Assembly: GCF_030412265.1 (NCBI RefSeq)
Contig: NZ_JAUHLN010000002.1
Span: forward strand, 620,001-684,000
Direction of reading: 5' to 3'
Length of the DNA stretch: 64,000 bases
Origin: Fictibacillus terranigra
GTDB taxonomy: Bacteria > Bacillota > Bacilli > Bacillales > Fictibacillaceae
Each line of letters starts with the position of its first letter. Position 1 is the first letter of the stretch. A program made the position numbers and the translations under genes. Shown in pieces: positions 18,635 to 29,942 of this stretch. The notes under the pieces are model-generated. The model was not told the DNA's origin. It saw nothing but the letters and a program-made list of their open reading frames with translations, and did no database searches.

Positions 18635-19987
18635 CTACTTAAGTTTATGCACAGAGTTGATAAAGATGTCCCCTCTTTGTTCAAAAGTTTTAAACTGATC
18701 CCAGCTCGCACACGCCGGGGATAAAAGGATAATATCGCCTTCAGAAGAATTCTGGTATGCGGCAGGAACGGCTTCCTCCACATTATCAACAAGTTTAATA
18801 TCTTCTATTCCGGCATCGACTGCAGCACGTTGGAGCTTTGGCGCTGTCTGCCCGAACAATACAATGGATTTGACTTGCTTCAGCTGCGGAATCAAGTCAT
18901 CAAACTCGTTTCCTCTGTCCAGTCCGCCTGCAAGAAGGATGATCTTTTGCCCAAATGCAGAAATGGCTTTTTGAGTAGCCAGTATGTTCGTAGCTTTTGA
19001 ATCGTTATAAAATTTTCTGCCGTTGACCGTCGTTACATACTGCAGTCGGTGCTTGACACCGGTAAACGTCTTTAACGTTTCCTGGATCTGACTGTTAGTT
19101 GCTCCTGCAAGCTTTGAAGCGGCAACTGCGGCAAGGATGTTCTCAAGGTTGTGCTGCCCAGGAAGAACAATATCCTTCAAAGAGATGATTTTCTCTTCTT
19201 TGAAATAAAGGCATCCATCTTTTATGTAAGCTCCATCAAGGCATACTTCTGTAACAGAAAATGGAACCTTTACCGCTTTAGTTTTATGAGCTAATTCAGT
19301 GACTCTCTCATCATCCGCGTTATAAACTGCGAAGTCCTTTTCGGTCTGGTTCGCAAAAATCCTTCCCTTTGCTGCAGCATATTCTTCCAACGAACCATGA
19401 TAATCAAGATGAGCTTCGAAAATATTAAGAAGTACGGCGATTCTTGGTGCATATGTCACTGTTCCCATCAATTGAAAACTTGATAATTCGGCAACGATGA
19501 CATCAGATTCATTTGAACGGGCTGCAACTTCAGACAGCACCGTGCCGATGTTGCCTGCAACAACAGGTTGTCGGCCGCTGTTTTTAAGCATATGTCCGAC
19601 AAGGGTAGTCGTCGTCGTTTTTCCGTTGGATCCCGTTATGGCGATCATTTCGGCTCTGGATACCAATCCTGCTATCTCAACCTCAGTAATGACAGGGATC
19701 CCGCGTCTAACCGCCTCATTGACAATCGGATTGGAATACGGGATTCCAGGATTCTTGACAACATAATCTGTTTGACGGTCAAGCAATGATAAAGGATGAT
19801 CCCCGCAGACTACTTCATAGCCGTCTTTAACCAGTACTTTTGCCTGCTCATTCTCTTCGAGGGGCGTCCGGTCGTTTACAACAACGTTCGCACCGTAAGA
19901 CTTAAGCAGCTTGGCAGCAGCGAATCCGCTTTTAGCCAAGCCCAGTACCAATACATTTTTTCCTTGAAAAGTTTTCAATTCGTTCAT
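18635..19987 (-). CDS. murD: UDP-MurNAc-L-Ala:D-Glu ligase MurD
   Basis: Cytoplasmic ATP-dependent ligase adding D-glutamate to UDP-MurNAc-L-alanine. The 450-residue protein has the N-terminal UDP-binding fold ([15 protein letters not shown]), the ATP loop [18 protein letters not shown] (about 115-130) and the C-terminal Mur domain ([33 protein letters not shown]). It begins 2 bases after the mraY stop, with AGAGGTG as ribosome site inside the mraY end. Confidence 0.98.
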   Translation of the reverse strand: MNELKTFQGKNVLVLGLAKSGFAAAKLLKSYGANVVVNDRTPLEENEQAKVLVKDGYEVVCGDHPLSLLDRQTDYVVKNPGIPYSNPIVNEAVRRGIPVITEVEIAGLVSRAEMIAITGSNGKTTTTTLVGHMLKNSGRQPVVAGNIGTVLSEVAARSNESDVIVAELSSFQLMGTVTYAPRIAVLLNIFEAHLDYHGSLEEYAAAKGRIFANQTEKDFAVYNADDERVTELAHKTKAVKVPFSVTEVCLDGAYIKDGCLYFKEEKIISLKDIVLPGQHNLENILAAVAASKLAGATNSQIQETLKTFTGVKHRLQYVTTVNGRKFYNDSKATNILATQKAISAFGQKIILLAGGLDRGNEFDDLIPQLKQVKSIVLFGQTAPKLQRAAVDAGIEDIKLVDNVEEAVPAAYQNSSEGDIILLSPACASWDQFKTFEQRGDIFINSVHKLK

Positions 19988-19988
19988 T

Positions 19989-20963
19989 TTATACCCACAC
20001 CTCTAAATAGATTCCAAGGGCGGCGAATAACAGGCCGACACCCCAGAAAGTTACAACGATTCTCCATTCCGACCAGCCGCTGAGTTCATAGTGGTGATGA
20101 AGTGGACTCATCTTAAATATTCGTTTTCCCCGCGTTTTAAATGACGCAACCTGCAGCATAACAGACAACGTTTCAATAACAAATACTCCCCCGATAATAA
20201 CGAGCAGAAGTTCTAGTTTTAAAATGATGGCAATGGCACTGATCGCTCCTCCAAGAGCAAGTGACCCGGTATCACCCATGAAAACTTTTGCCGGATGCGC
20301 GTTGAACACTAAAAAGCCAAGAACACCTCCAACAACAGCAACAGAGAATAGTGCCGTTTCATAGTGGTGAAGATTAGAGGCAAGTACGGCAAACGCTCCA
20401 AATGCAATAGCAGCCGTACCGGCAAGAAGACCATCGAGGCCGTCTGTCAGGTTTACGGCATTAGAAGCTCCGATCAGCATAACAACAACAAGAACCGGAT
20501 AAAACCAGCCCACGTCAAAAGAAAATTCTGTTCCCGGAACACTGATCTCGGTGGAAAAGCCTGTTTTAAGAAGTCCGATGTAGAAAATGGCGGCAATGAC
20601 CAGCTGACCTACGAGCTTTTGGCGGGAAGTGAGCCCTAGATTCCTCTTTTTTGCCACTTTGATAAAATCATCGAGAAAACCAACAATTCCGTAGCCGACC
20701 GTGACAAGAAGAAGCATGTAAGTCTCTGTCTTCATCCCAAAGAATTTAAGTGTCATAATATAGGTGGCCAGAGCCAGCGCGACAATGATAATGATGCCGC
20801 CCATTGTAGGTGTTCCCGATTTTTTCTGGTGTGATTTTGGCCCCTCTTCCCGAATGCTTTGCCCGAACTTCAATCTGCGTAAGAATGGTATAAAAAATGG
20901 CGAGCTTAAAACAGCAATAAGAAAAGAAGCAAGAAGTGTAAATAGTAAAACTTGTTCAATCAT
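19989..20963 (-). CDS. mraY: Phospho-MurNAc-pentapeptide transferase MraY
   Basis: Integral membrane enzyme transferring phospho-MurNAc-pentapeptide to undecaprenyl phosphate, making lipid I. The 324-residue protein has ten hydrophobic segments and the catalytic motifs [15 protein letters not shown] and NLTDGLDGL, plus [10 protein letters not shown] and the HHHYE loop ([11 protein letters not shown]). Its start overlaps the murF stop by four bases (ATGA). Confidence 0.99.
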   Translation of the reverse strand: MIEQVLLFTLLASFLIAVLSSPFFIPFLRRLKFGQSIREEGPKSHQKKSGTPTMGGIIIIVALALATYIMTLKFFGMKTETYMLLLVTVGYGIVGFLDDFIKVAKKRNLGLTSRQKLVGQLVIAAIFYIGLLKTGFSTEISVPGTEFSFDVGWFYPVLVVVMLIGASNAVNLTDGLDGLLAGTAAIAFGAFAVLASNLHHYETALFSVAVVGGVLGFLVFNAHPAKVFMGDTGSLALGGAISAIAIILKLELLLVIIGGVFVIETLSVMLQVASFKTRGKRIFKMSPLHHHYELSGWSEWRIVVTFWGVGLLFAALGIYLEVWV

Positions 20964-22342
20964 TTCCCTGCCCCCTGAACATCGTCAATAAATGGTTTAA
21001 TGATAGTTTCCAGCGCAAGCCCTCTTGATGCTTTAAACAGAACAACAGCCTCTTGTGAAAGCAAGGAGCGGACCGCTTCAGAAGCCTCTTCTTTCTTCGT
21101 AAAAATAGCTACGTTAATACTTGGTTCACCCTTTTTCAACACTTCTTCGCCGATCCATTTTCCCTTTTCCCCTATGGCAATGACATCCGTGATAGTGTCA
21201 TCAATGTGTTTTGCCACGCCGCGGTGCATTTCTTCTTCCGACGGCCCTAATTCATACATGTCACCAAGTACAACAACTTTTCTTTTATAATTGTTTAATG
21301 CTTTTACAGCTTCGATGGCGGCAGCCATGCTGGTCGGACTTGCGTTATAAGCATCATTGATCAGAAGCGCTCCATTCAAACCGCGGTATTTTTCAAGCCG
21401 CATGTTTGTCAGCATCAGGTTTTTCAAGCCCTCATTGATCATACTGTCCTCAATATTCAAATAATGGCCGACTGCGATAGCATATGCTGCATTTTTCACA
21501 TTATGTGTTCCGAGCAGGGGAAGAGAGTACACCATATTCTCCCCTTCGAGTTCAAATGTAAATCCATCCTCATCGCCTTCTTGATTCACGATCTTGACGG
21601 TGCAGTCTTCTCCATAGCCGCACTTTAATACATTGTGAGAGGAGAGATGCTGAAGCAGGGGTTCATCACCATCAACAATGAGCAGACCGCTTTCTTTTAA
21701 TCCGTCTTTAATCTCAAGCTTGGCTTTTGCGATTCCTTCTCTGCTTCCGAGATATTCGATATGGGATTCTCCAATATTCGTGACAATCGCCAAATCCGGC
21801 TCCGATAATTTGCTCAGCAATGAAATCTCGCCAAAATTGCTCATTCCCATCTCAAGAATAATCACTTCTGTATCATTCTCCATGGAAAGGATGGTCAGCG
21901 GCAGGCCGATATGATTGTTGTAGTTCCCTTGTGTCTTGTGAGTTTTAAAAGTCGTCGAGATCACAGCCTCAAGCAGATCCTTTGTTGTCGTCTTTCCATT
22001 TGAGCCTGTCACACCTATAACGACAGGCTTAACTTTCTTTAAATACAGCTTAGCCATCTTTTGAAGAGCTTCCACCGTATCATCTACGAAAAGAAGAGGA
22101 AACGAGCTCTCAAGCTCTTCAGGAACAGGTGTACCTTTTTTCCAAAGGGAAGCTACGGCACCTTGTTCAATCGCCTGCATGACAAAATTATGTCCGTCAA
22201 ACTTCTCTCCGGAAATCGGTATATACAGTGACTGCGGAGAAGGCTGCCTTGAATCCTTGGTCACCCCCTGAATCACTGTATTTTCAATGTTTCCAGTTGT
22301 CGATATGCATATGCCTGTTAATTCTTTTAATTCCAATCTCAT
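20960..22342 (-). CDS. murF: UDP-MurNAc-tripeptide:D-Ala-D-Ala ligase MurF
   Basis: Adds the D-alanyl-D-alanine dipeptide to UDP-MurNAc-tripeptide. The 460-residue protein has the N-terminal substrate domain ([23 protein letters not shown] region), the ATP loop [17 protein letters not shown] (about 108-123), and C-terminal [11 protein letters not shown]. It begins at ATG 22342, 2 bases after the murE stop. In B. subtilis murF is elsewhere beside ddl, so its place between murE and mraY is the ancestral dcw arrangement. Confidence 0.98.
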   Translation of the reverse strand: MRLELKELTGICISTTGNIENTVIQGVTKDSRQPSPQSLYIPISGEKFDGHNFVMQAIEQGAVASLWKKGTPVPEELESSFPLLFVDDTVEALQKMAKLYLKKVKPVVIGVTGSNGKTTTKDLLEAVISTTFKTHKTQGNYNNHIGLPLTILSMENDTEVIILEMGMSNFGEISLLSKLSEPDLAIVTNIGESHIEYLGSREGIAKAKLEIKDGLKESGLLIVDGDEPLLQHLSSHNVLKCGYGEDCTVKIVNQEGDEDGFTFELEGENMVYSLPLLGTHNVKNAAYAIAVGHYLNIEDSMINEGLKNLMLTNMRLEKYRGLNGALLINDAYNASPTSMAAAIEAVKALNNYKRKVVVLGDMYELGPSEEEMHRGVAKHIDDTITDVIAIGEKGKWIGEEVLKKGEPSINVAIFTKKEEASEAVRSLLSQEAVVLFKASRGLALETIIKPFIDDVQGAGK

Positions 22343-22344
22343 TG

Positions 22345-23811
22345 CTATTTCGCTCCAATCGCTTCCGCAGCTACTTTCCGGTCATCAAAATCCAGAACGT
22401 TTTTTCCGATAATCTGGTAGGTTTCATGCCCTTTTCCGGCAATCAGAATAATATCGTTGTCTTCCGCAATCTCTATCGCATGGACGATCGCATCTTTACG
22501 GCCCGGTTTAATGATGTATTCATAGTCCTGCACGCCAGCTTTCATATCCTCGAGGATGGCAAGCGGATCTTCCGTCCTCGGATTATCTGAGGTAAAGATG
22601 GCTACATCTGAATTTTCGGCAGCAATCTTAGCCATCAAAGGCCGTTTTGTTTTATCACGGTCGCCTCCGCATCCTACGACAGAAATAACCTTTCCAACGG
22701 CAAATTCTTTTACTGTTGTCAGCGCGTTTTCAAGGCTGTCAGGAGTGTGGGCATAATCCACGATTACCGTGAAGCTCTGGCCGGCGTCCACGGTTTCAAA
22801 ACGTCCCGGTACACCCTTCACATTTTCCATTGTTTTAATAATCGAGTCAATCGGGATTCCGGATAAAAGGGTAGCTGAAATTGCGGCAAGGACGTTATAC
22901 ACCGAAAATTTGCCTACAAGTTTTAAGGAAACCGGCCTCTCTTCAAGCGGTGTTACAAGCGTAAAGGAGGTTCCTTTTCCAGTCACCTTAATATCCTTCG
23001 CCATAATATCACTTTTTTGTTCAATGCCATACGTTAAGATTTGAGCGGCTGTCATTTTTTCGAACTCTTTTGAAGCTTCGTCATCTCTGTTCAGGACAGC
23101 GATCTTCTCTTTGTTCCCGGCGTATGTATTACCGAGCTGAGCAAACAAAAGCCCCTTAGCTCTTAAATACGTCTCCATATCCTTGTGATAGTCTAGATGA
23201 TCCTGGGTAAAATTCGTGAACACAGCAATATCATAATCACAGCCCCGGACTCTGCCCATATCCAGAGCATGGGACGATACTTCCATGACTGCACTCTCCA
23301 CGCCCTGGTCAATCATCTCTTTAAACGCTTTTTGCAGGAAAAGGGATTCTGGAGTCGTGTTGGTAACTTTATGGCTTACCCCGTTTATCTTCATATCGAT
23401 CGTGCCGATCATTCCCGTTCTTTTCCCAGCATCTGAGAAAACCTGTTCGATCAGATGCGATGTAGTCGTTTTGCCATTCGTTCCGGTTACTCCGATCAAA
23501 TGAAGTTTATTTGTCGGATAACCATAAAATACGTTGGCCAGTACGGCCATTGCCCTTTTTGTATCGTTCACTATAATCACTGGCACGGAGTCCATGCCGG
23601 GAAGATGCTTTTCAGCCAATACCGCAGCAGCTCCGTTACGGACAGCCTGCTCGGCATAGTCATGTCCGTCTACCGTATACCCTTTGATGCAGACAAACAG
23701 ACTCCCCGGCCGTGCTGCTCTGGAGTCCATATCAATCGAAGTAATTTCAACGTTCGTTTCATGCTCTGTTTTATAGTTTAATAAATGATTCACTAGTGTC
23801 TTAAGTTCCAC
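22345..23811 (-). CDS. murE: UDP-MurNAc-tripeptide synthetase MurE (meso-DAP type)
   Basis: Adds the third amino acid to UDP-MurNAc-L-Ala-D-Glu. The 488-residue protein has the ATP loop [14 protein letters not shown] (about 108-121) and [14 protein letters not shown]. The motif DNPR (SDNPRTEDP, about residue 407) is the known signature for meso-diaminopimelate rather than lysine, so the wall is predicted to be of the meso-DAP type usual in Bacillus. Start is GTG 23811. Confidence 0.98.
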   Translation of the reverse strand: MELKTLVNHLLNYKTEHETNVEITSIDMDSRAARPGSLFVCIKGYTVDGHDYAEQAVRNGAAAVLAEKHLPGMDSVPVIIVNDTKRAMAVLANVFYGYPTNKLHLIGVTGTNGKTTTSHLIEQVFSDAGKRTGMIGTIDMKINGVSHKVTNTTPESLFLQKAFKEMIDQGVESAVMEVSSHALDMGRVRGCDYDIAVFTNFTQDHLDYHKDMETYLRAKGLLFAQLGNTYAGNKEKIAVLNRDDEASKEFEKMTAAQILTYGIEQKSDIMAKDIKVTGKGTSFTLVTPLEERPVSLKLVGKFSVYNVLAAISATLLSGIPIDSIIKTMENVKGVPGRFETVDAGQSFTVIVDYAHTPDSLENALTTVKEFAVGKVISVVGCGGDRDKTKRPLMAKIAAENSDVAIFTSDNPRTEDPLAILEDMKAGVQDYEYIIKPGRKDAIVHAIEIAEDNDIILIAGKGHETYQIIGKNVLDFDDRKVAAEAIGAK

Positions 23812-23845
23812 TTTATCAAGACCTTTCTAAAAGAGTTCACATCAG

Positions 23846-23873
23846 AAAAAGAAGCCAAGGCTGTCGCCTGGCT
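23846..23873 (-). terminator. Terminator after spoVD
   Basis: Minus-strand AGCCAGG with CCTTGGCT around a six-base loop (one bulged T), followed by TTCTTTTT. It lies between spoVD and murE. Confidence 0.65.
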
Positions 23874-23898
23874 ATTAGCATTCAAATCTATTTTAATC

Positions 23899-25827
23899 CT
23901 ACCTACCCGGTTTGTCACCCAAAAACAGGCGAATTACCGATCCAGGTTTGAGTTTCACTCCGGGTTCAGGCGCTTGTTTGACCACATAATTACCCTTGCC
24001 GGAGCTTTGAATTTTCAAATCATACATCAATCCCTTAACCTCTTTTGTCGACTTGCCGACAAGATTTGGCACTTTAATAAGTTCTTGATCCTGCCATGTT
24101 TTTTTCTTTTCGATCTGGTTCTTCCTCTTTTCTACCCCCATCGCCCGCAACGAGTCATCTACAATCTTACCGACCATCGGTGCAGCAACCACTCCGCCGA
24201 ACTGTATGGTATCCTTCGGATTGTCGACCGCAACATATACGACGATCTGCGGATCGTCTGCAGGAGCCATGCCAATAAAGGAAACAATATGATTGTTTTT
24301 TAGATATTTTCCGTCCTTTGCTTTCTGCGCAGTCCCTGTCTTCCCGCCTAGACGATAGCCGTCCACAAATGCAGGGCGTCCCGTACCCTCAGCGACCACA
24401 GTCTCAAGCGCATGCCGGACTTCTTTCGACGTTTTTTCTGAGATGACCCGCCGCTTCAATTTCGGCGTCTGCCTGCTCACCGTCTTTCCAGTCGCCGGAT
24501 CGACCAGCTCTTTGGCGATATATGGCTCATAAAGATAGCCGCCGTTGATTGCAGCTGAAACCGCAGCCACCTGTTGGATCGGGGTTACGGATACGCCTTG
24601 GCCGAATGCAGTCGTTGCAAGCTCCAGCGGCCCGACATTCTTTAGATTGAATAAAATCCCTGTCCCTTCTCCCTGAAGATCAATACCGGTCTTCTGTCCA
24701 AAACCAAACTTATGGATATAGGAGAACAGCTTTTCTTTGCCCAGCCGCTGGCCAAGAATAACAAACCCGGGGTTGCACGAATTTTGAACGCCTTCCAAAA
24801 AAGATTGGCTGCCGTGCCCTCCCCTTTTCCAGCAGCGCAATTTCCTGCCGCCGACTTCAATTGAGCCCGGATCGTGAAAATGATCGTTATTAAGATCTAC
24901 TTTATTTTCTTCCAGCGCCGCGGCCAACGTAATGATTTTAAAGGTGGATCCAGGCTCATAGTTCGCCCAGACCGGAAGATTGCGGTTATACACTTCAGGA
25001 GCGACACGGCGATATTCTTCGGGATTAAAGTCAGGACGGCTTGACATGCCAAGGATTTCACCGGTGTTAGGGTTCATAGCAATGGCAACAGCCCCGTCCG
25101 GATTATACTTCGCTTGAGCGATGTCCAGTTCGCGCTCAATGATCGTCTGTACCTTGGAATCGATTGTCAGTTTAAGGTTATAGCCATCTTTAGGCCTCTC
25201 ATAATCGTCCGATAATGAAGGCATTCTTCTTCCCCTGGCATCTGAGAAAAATGAAACGTGCCCCTTCGTTCCTTTTAGTTCCTTGTCATAATAGGCTTCT
25301 AACCCCATTAAACCTTGGTTATCGATGCCTGCAAACCCTAAAACATGAGAAAGATAGCTTCCAAACGGATAGTGCCTCTTGCTGTCCTCTGCGATAAAAA
25401 TTCCCGGCAGGTTAAGTTCGCGGACTTTATTCGCTTTTTCATTGCTGATCTTCCTTCCGCCCTGATCGAGGCGGATGATGGAAGACTTTTTGGTGATTTT
25501 TTTATATACGTCTAGCTGTGATATATCGAGCACAGCTGCTAATTTTTCTGACGTTTGTACAGGATCATTGATCTGCCTTGGTATGACAAAGACTGTCGGC
25601 GCACTGACATTCGTTGCCAGCGGCACATTGTTTCGATCGAGAATCTCACCCCGCTGCGGTTCGAAAGGAATATTCCGGCTCCATGAATCAAGCGCTTTGC
25701 CAGTCAGCCAGTCCCCAATCACAAACTGAACATACCCGAGTCTGACACCAATAATAAAAAAGAACAGCAGACCAAAGGTAAGAACAAAAATTAACCGCCT
25801 ACGCACTGTCACATTTGAAACACGCAC
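23899..25827 (-). CDS. spoVD: Sporulation class B PBP SpoVD
   Basis: Monofunctional transpeptidase for spore cortex synthesis, partner of SpoVE. The 642-residue protein has a short cytoplasmic tail, a transmembrane helix (about 12-32), a PBP dimer domain and a transpeptidase domain with Ser294 in EPGSTFK, SCN (about 350) and KTGTAQ (about 495). A single PASTA domain ends the protein (KVPNLVGKSTKEVKGLMYDL, QAPEPGVKLKPGS). Starts at GTG 25827 after GGAGGAGG. A hairpin precedes it in the pbpB gap. Confidence 0.97.
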   Translation of the reverse strand: MRVSNVTVRRRLIFVLTFGLLFFFIIGVRLGYVQFVIGDWLTGKALDSWSRNIPFEPQRGEILDRNNVPLATNVSAPTVFVIPRQINDPVQTSEKLAAVLDISQLDVYKKITKKSSIIRLDQGGRKISNEKANKVRELNLPGIFIAEDSKRHYPFGSYLSHVLGFAGIDNQGLMGLEAYYDKELKGTKGHVSFFSDARGRRMPSLSDDYERPKDGYNLKLTIDSKVQTIIERELDIAQAKYNPDGAVAIAMNPNTGEILGMSSRPDFNPEEYRRVAPEVYNRNLPVWANYEPGSTFKIITLAAALEENKVDLNNDHFHDPGSIEVGGRKLRCWKRGGHGSQSFLEGVQNSCNPGFVILGQRLGKEKLFSYIHKFGFGQKTGIDLQGEGTGILFNLKNVGPLELATTAFGQGVSVTPIQQVAAVSAAINGGYLYEPYIAKELVDPATGKTVSRQTPKLKRRVISEKTSKEVRHALETVVAEGTGRPAFVDGYRLGGKTGTAQKAKDGKYLKNNHIVSFIGMAPADDPQIVVYVAVDNPKDTIQFGGVVAAPMVGKIVDDSLRAMGVEKRKNQIEKKKTWQDQELIKVPNLVGKSTKEVKGLMYDLKIQSSGKGNYVVKQAPEPGVKLKPGSVIRLFLGDKPGR

Positions 25828-25913
25828 ATGATTACCTCCTCCACATGGCTCGTTTCAAATATATGCTTGTACATAGGCGATTAGAACGGAGGACCGTTCG
25901 CCCTCCCGCTTGT

Positions 25914-28079
25914 CTATTCCGTTCCGCCTCCGCTTTCATCGCTAAGATTTACCGAAGGCATTTCAGGTTTATCGAACTCCACAGTGAGGTAATCTTTATC
26001 TTTGATTACCGATCCCTTCTTCAAGCTCTGCTTGGATGCAAAGCCTGAACCTTTTACAGATGCATCAATGTCCATGATCTTTGAAAACTTCAGAACATCG
26101 GTTAATGACCAGCCGGTTAGATCCGGCATTTGAACATCTCCCTCGGTACGAAGGATGACCCTCTCTCCAGGAAGGAGTCCTGAATGGGCAGATGGCTGCT
26201 GGGAAATCACCTGGCTTCCGCTGCCAAGCGTCAGTACTTTCATACCTTTCTGCTTTAGTTGTTTCTCAGCGTCTGCAGCTTCCTTACCACTGTAGTCATC
26301 AATTTTGACGGAACTGTCTGATATTTTTCGTTTCGTTACTTTTTCATCCTCAGGTTCAATGTTTAAATATTGAAGGCTGTTTTTCATGACGGTCGTAAAA
26401 ATGTCTGAAACCGGATAAGAACCAAGCTCATTATTTTTCAAATGAGGGCGGTCCACTGCAATGTAAACAAGAAGCTTTGGATCGTCCTTAGGAGCCATGC
26501 CCATGAAAGAAAAAAGGTTCTTGCCCCATCCGTGGGCATATCTTCCGTTCTCTTTATCTACGACTTGCGCTGTACCAGTTTTACCTGCAATGGAATACCC
26601 TTTAATTTGATAAGGCTTTCCTGTCCCCTTGGTCACCACGGTTTCCAAAATATCTCGAACCTCTTTTGATGTTTTTTCTGATATAGGTGTGCCAACTACC
26701 TCTGGTTTGTGCTGCATCACCACTTTCTTGCTGGAAGGATCGACGACTTTGTCAATCACGTACGGCTTCATCATTTTACCGCCGTTCGCGATCGCTGTAG
26801 CCGCCTGAATCTGCTGAATCGGAGTAACGGTTGTACCCTGGCCGAAGGCAGTGGTCAGTTTTTCAATTTCATAGTTATAAAGGATCCTTCCGGCTTTTTC
26901 ATTTGGCAGATCGATCCCCGTAGGGCGGTCCAAGCCAAACTTCTTCAAATAGTTTAACAGCCGGTCGTAGCCCAGTTTTTCTCTTGCCAGTTTGGAAAAC
27001 AGTACGTTCGAAGAGTTTTGTACCCCTTCATTAAACGTAATCGTTCCCCATCCTACTCTATTGTGATCGCTGATCGGGCGGTTGTGGGGAATCTTATATT
27101 GGCCAGATTGATACGTTTCATTGCCGTTATAGACACCTTCCTGAATGGCTGCAGCCAGCGTGAAAATTTTCATGGTTGAACCCGGCTCATAAGGATCCGA
27201 GATGGCAAGATTCGTAAAGTCCTTAATGTTGCGTTTGTTAGGGTTGAATGCCGGACGGTTGCTCATGGCCAGAATTTTTCCGGTTTTCGGATCGGCTACG
27301 ATTCCGATTATTTTTTCTGGCTTGTATTTTTTGTTCGCCTTATCCATCGACTGCTCGAGCACCATCTGAATCTTTTCATCAAGGGTTAAGTATACATTTG
27401 AACCGTTTTTCGGTTTCTTGATCCGTTCTCTTGGATCGGGAAGCTTGACGCCTTTTGTATCACTCTTGAATGACAGGCTTCCATTCGTCTCTTTTAAGTA
27501 TTTATCCAGCGTCTTTTCAAGGCCCAAAGCCCCGGATATCTCATTCTGCCCCTGTTCGTTCGTATAGCCGATGACATAAGGTGCAAAGGTCTGGTTCGGG
27601 TAATATCGTTTGGTTTCCGGACGGAATTCAATACCTTCAATCTTCAACTTTTCGATTTTTTCTTTCTCGCTGTGGCTGATTTTCCTCCCGCCTGGCACTT
27701 GAACTTCAAACAATTTCTTTTTGCTTAAAGCTTCTTCAATGGTTGACTCATCCGCATCGAGGACACCCGCAAGCTTAGCAGCAGCTCCTGCAGGGTCTTT
27801 AATGTGCGCCGGATACTTCTTGTCAAGCGTGGCCGTTACTGTATAGGACGGAATATCTTCGGCGATCGCCTCGCCACGCCGGTCAAAGATCGTTCCGCGG
27901 TTGGCATCTAGCGTTTTGTGCCGCGTCCACTTTTCCTCTGCGTACGCTTTTAAATCGACGTTCTCAATATGCTTCGTATACGCAATGTAAAAAAACCTTC
28001 CTATCAACACAAAAAAGAGCAGGCTGAAAAATAACATGATAACCCCTGCTCCCCAATTAAATTTAAACTTATTCTCCAT
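25914..28079 (-). CDS. pbpB: Division class B PBP (PBP2B)
   Basis: Septal transpeptidase required for division. The 721-residue protein has an N-terminal membrane helix (about 12-34), a dimerisation domain, Ser301 in EPGSTMK, SSN (about 350), KTGTAQ (about 505) and two C-terminal PASTA domains (from about 590: VKIDDYSGKEAADAEKQL; and MPDLTGWSLTDVLKFSKIM). Tandem with spoVD, from which it differs by the second PASTA repeat and longer C-terminus. It lies 16 bases after ftsL. Confidence 0.97.
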   Translation of the reverse strand: MENKFKFNWGAGVIMLFFSLLFFVLIGRFFYIAYTKHIENVDLKAYAEEKWTRHKTLDANRGTIFDRRGEAIAEDIPSYTVTATLDKKYPAHIKDPAGAAAKLAGVLDADESTIEEALSKKKLFEVQVPGGRKISHSEKEKIEKLKIEGIEFRPETKRYYPNQTFAPYVIGYTNEQGQNEISGALGLEKTLDKYLKETNGSLSFKSDTKGVKLPDPRERIKKPKNGSNVYLTLDEKIQMVLEQSMDKANKKYKPEKIIGIVADPKTGKILAMSNRPAFNPNKRNIKDFTNLAISDPYEPGSTMKIFTLAAAIQEGVYNGNETYQSGQYKIPHNRPISDHNRVGWGTITFNEGVQNSSNVLFSKLAREKLGYDRLLNYLKKFGLDRPTGIDLPNEKAGRILYNYEIEKLTTAFGQGTTVTPIQQIQAATAIANGGKMMKPYVIDKVVDPSSKKVVMQHKPEVVGTPISEKTSKEVRDILETVVTKGTGKPYQIKGYSIAGKTGTAQVVDKENGRYAHGWGKNLFSFMGMAPKDDPKLLVYIAVDRPHLKNNELGSYPVSDIFTTVMKNSLQYLNIEPEDEKVTKRKISDSSVKIDDYSGKEAADAEKQLKQKGMKVLTLGSGSQVISQQPSAHSGLLPGERVILRTEGDVQMPDLTGWSLTDVLKFSKIMDIDASVKGSGFASKQSLKKGSVIKDKDYLTVEFDKPEMPSVNLSDESGGGTE

Positions 28080-28095
28080 CGTTTAACACTCCGCC

Positions 28096-28467
28096 TTAAT
28101 TTTCAAGCACTTTTACGTTTTTATCGTTGAGCGTCATCCCTAGCTTATCTTTTGCAATCTTAAGAATACGATTTGGGTCACTTAGTTCTTTGACTTGCTG
28201 TTTGTAATCATCTACTACTTTTGTTTCATAATCAATGGAGCTTTGAACCGATTCAATGCTGGAGTTGACCTTATAGATTGAGGCGTAGTTTGACACCATG
28301 AAAATAGCGCCTGCAATAAGCAGAAGGGATGCAAAAACCCAAAGGAACTTTTCTCCTTTTGTAATTCGTGAGGTTCTGACTCTCGGCTGCACTTGCGGCT
28401 GCTGAACATGTTTTCGTTTTGTTTCTTGTTGATATTGTCTCTGTGTTTGATACGCTAAATTACTCAA
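28096..28467 (-). CDS. ftsL: Cell-division protein FtsL
   Basis: Bitopic divisome protein, partner of DivIC and DivIB. The 123-residue product has a Gln/Arg-rich cytoplasmic tail, one membrane helix (about 43-62) and an extracellular coiled coil (SSIESVQSSIDYETKVVDDYKQQ region). The family is poorly conserved; the assignment rests on topology and on the place between rsmH and pbpB. Start is TTG 28467 after GGAGAG. Confidence 0.95.
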   Translation of the reverse strand: MSNLAYQTQRQYQQETKRKHVQQPQVQPRVRTSRITKGEKFLWVFASLLLIAGAIFMVSNYASIYKVNSSIESVQSSIDYETKVVDDYKQQVKELSDPNRILKIAKDKLGMTLNDKNVKVLEN

Positions 28468-28481
28468 CCCATAACTCTCCT

Positions 28482-29414
28482 TTATTTTTGTTTTTCTGCT
28501 ACACGCAGTTTGGCCGACCGTGATCGTCTATTGGTATCTATTTCCTCTTCACGTGGCAGTATCGGCTTTCTCGTGATGTTTTTTAATACCGGAAGAAACT
28601 CCTCGGGTATAATCGGTAAACCTGGTGGCAAGGAAGGTCCTGTGCTGTATTTTTTAATAATGGTTTTGCAGGCTCTGTCCTCCAGTGAGTGGAACGTAAT
28701 GACACTTATCCTTCCTCCGATGGAGAGCAGTTCTATCGAATCCTCTAAAGCTTCTTCAAACGCATTCAATTCATCATTCACCGCAATTCGGATCGCCTGA
28801 AACGTTCTTTTTGCTGGATGTCCGCCAGCTCTCCTGGCTGGTGCAGGGATCGCATCCTTAATCAGGTCTACCAGTTGTCCGGTTGTTTCAATGGTTCTCT
28901 CTTTTCGGGATGCTTCAATTTTTCTTGCGATCTGCTTGGCAAACTTTTCTTCGCCATACTGAAAAATGATTTTCACGAGCTTTTCATAGGGCCACTCATT
29001 AACAACCTCATGGGCAGACAGTGAAGCTGTCCGATCCATCCTCATATCTAGCGGCGCATCGTGCTGATAGCTGAATCCTCGTTCTGCTTCATCCAGCTGC
29101 GGCGAGGAGACACCCAGGTCAAATAGAATTCCATCCACTTTCTCGATCCCACGTTTGTAAAGTTCGTCTTGAATGTTGCGGAAATTGCTTTTAATAATGG
29201 TGAAAGTTCCTTCATATTCCTTTAGGGCAGCTTTTGCATGTTCAATGGCAGTGTCATCTTGGTCAAAAGCATACAAGTGGCCTGTTGTCAGTTTTGAGAG
29301 TATGAGTCCGCTGTGGCCTGCTCCTCCAAGTGTACAGTCAACATAAATTCCATCCGGTTTCACGTTTAAGGCATTAACAGCTTCTTCTTTAAGTACGGTA
29401 ATATGGTCAAACAT
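28482..29414 (-). CDS. rsmH: 16S rRNA (cytosine-1402-N4)-methyltransferase RsmH
   Basis: SAM-dependent methyltransferase acting on C1402 of 16S rRNA in the ribosomal P site, formerly MraW. The 310-residue protein shows the SAM motif [25 protein letters not shown], the [19 protein letters not shown] segment and a C-terminal [11 protein letters not shown]. Start ATG 29414 after AGGAAGG. Second gene of the dcw operon. Confidence 0.98.
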   Translation of the reverse strand: MFDHITVLKEEAVNALNVKPDGIYVDCTLGGAGHSGLILSKLTTGHLYAFDQDDTAIEHAKAALKEYEGTFTIIKSNFRNIQDELYKRGIEKVDGILFDLGVSSPQLDEAERGFSYQHDAPLDMRMDRTASLSAHEVVNEWPYEKLVKIIFQYGEEKFAKQIARKIEASRKERTIETTGQLVDLIKDAIPAPARRAGGHPAKRTFQAIRIAVNDELNAFEEALEDSIELLSIGGRISVITFHSLEDRACKTIIKKYSTGPSLPPGLPIIPEEFLPVLKNITRKPILPREEEIDTNRRSRSAKLRVAEKQK

Positions 29415-29455
29415 GTTGTATTCCTTCCTGTGTCAAGAGTTAGAGAGTCATTTGG

Positions 29456-29887
29456 CTACAAATCAAAATCCATGAGGCTCTCGGCAATTTCACCAAAAGA
29501 TTCCTCCGATGCTGCAAAATATTCTTCCCAGATTGATTTGCTCCAAATCTCAATTCTATTCGATACACCTATCACTACGCAATCTTTTTCGAGTTTGGCG
29601 TACTCTCTAAGCTGGGGTGCAACGTTTACTCTCCCCTGTTTGTCCAATTGGCATTCTGCTGCACCGGAAAAGAAGAAGCGGGTGAAAGCTCTTGCATCTT
29701 TTTTTGTGAAGGGCAAACTCTTCAATTTATCCTCGATCACTTTCCACTCTTCAAGCGGATAGCCGAAGACACATTGATCCATCCCACGAGTGAGAATGAA
29801 GGTCGAACCAAGGTTTTCACGAAATTTAGCAGGGATAATCATACGTCCTTTTTCATCGATGTTATGCTGATATTCACCCATGAACAT
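29456..29887 (-). CDS. mraZ: Transcriptional regulator MraZ
   Basis: AbrB-like, ring-forming DNA-binding protein that regulates its own dcw operon. The 143-residue protein has two MraZ repeats, each with the DxKGR motif ([15 protein letters not shown] and [17 protein letters not shown]). The start ATG 29887 gives the typical [16 protein letters not shown]-terminus and follows GGGGG. Five GTGG-type repeats immediately upstream form its probable operator. Confidence 0.97.
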   Translation of the reverse strand: MFMGEYQHNIDEKGRMIIPAKFRENLGSTFILTRGMDQCVFGYPLEEWKVIEDKLKSLPFTKKDARAFTRFFFSGAAECQLDKQGRVNVAPQLREYAKLEKDCVVIGVSNRIEIWSKSIWEEYFAASEESFGEIAESLMDFDL

Positions 29888-29894
29888 AGGACAT

Positions 29895-29942
29895 CCCCCA
29901 CTTTCTACCCTAACTCTACCACAATGCCCCACTTTTCACCAC
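29895..29942 (-). promoter_or_regulatory. Five-repeat MraZ operator
   Basis: On the minus strand GTGGTG, GTGGGG, GTGGTA, AGGGTA and GTGGGG occur with 10, 10, 11 and 10-base spacing, ending about 8 bases from the mraZ start codon. MraZ proteins bind arrays of short GTGG or TGGG-type direct repeats at about one-turn spacing. The match in period and place supports autoregulation. No convincing -35/-10 pair was found beside it. Confidence 0.75.

Noticed and set aside
18580-18792. Possible 71-residue extension of SpoVE
   Set aside because: It overlaps the murD 3' end in another frame, and TTG 18579 gives the family length with a good ribosome site.
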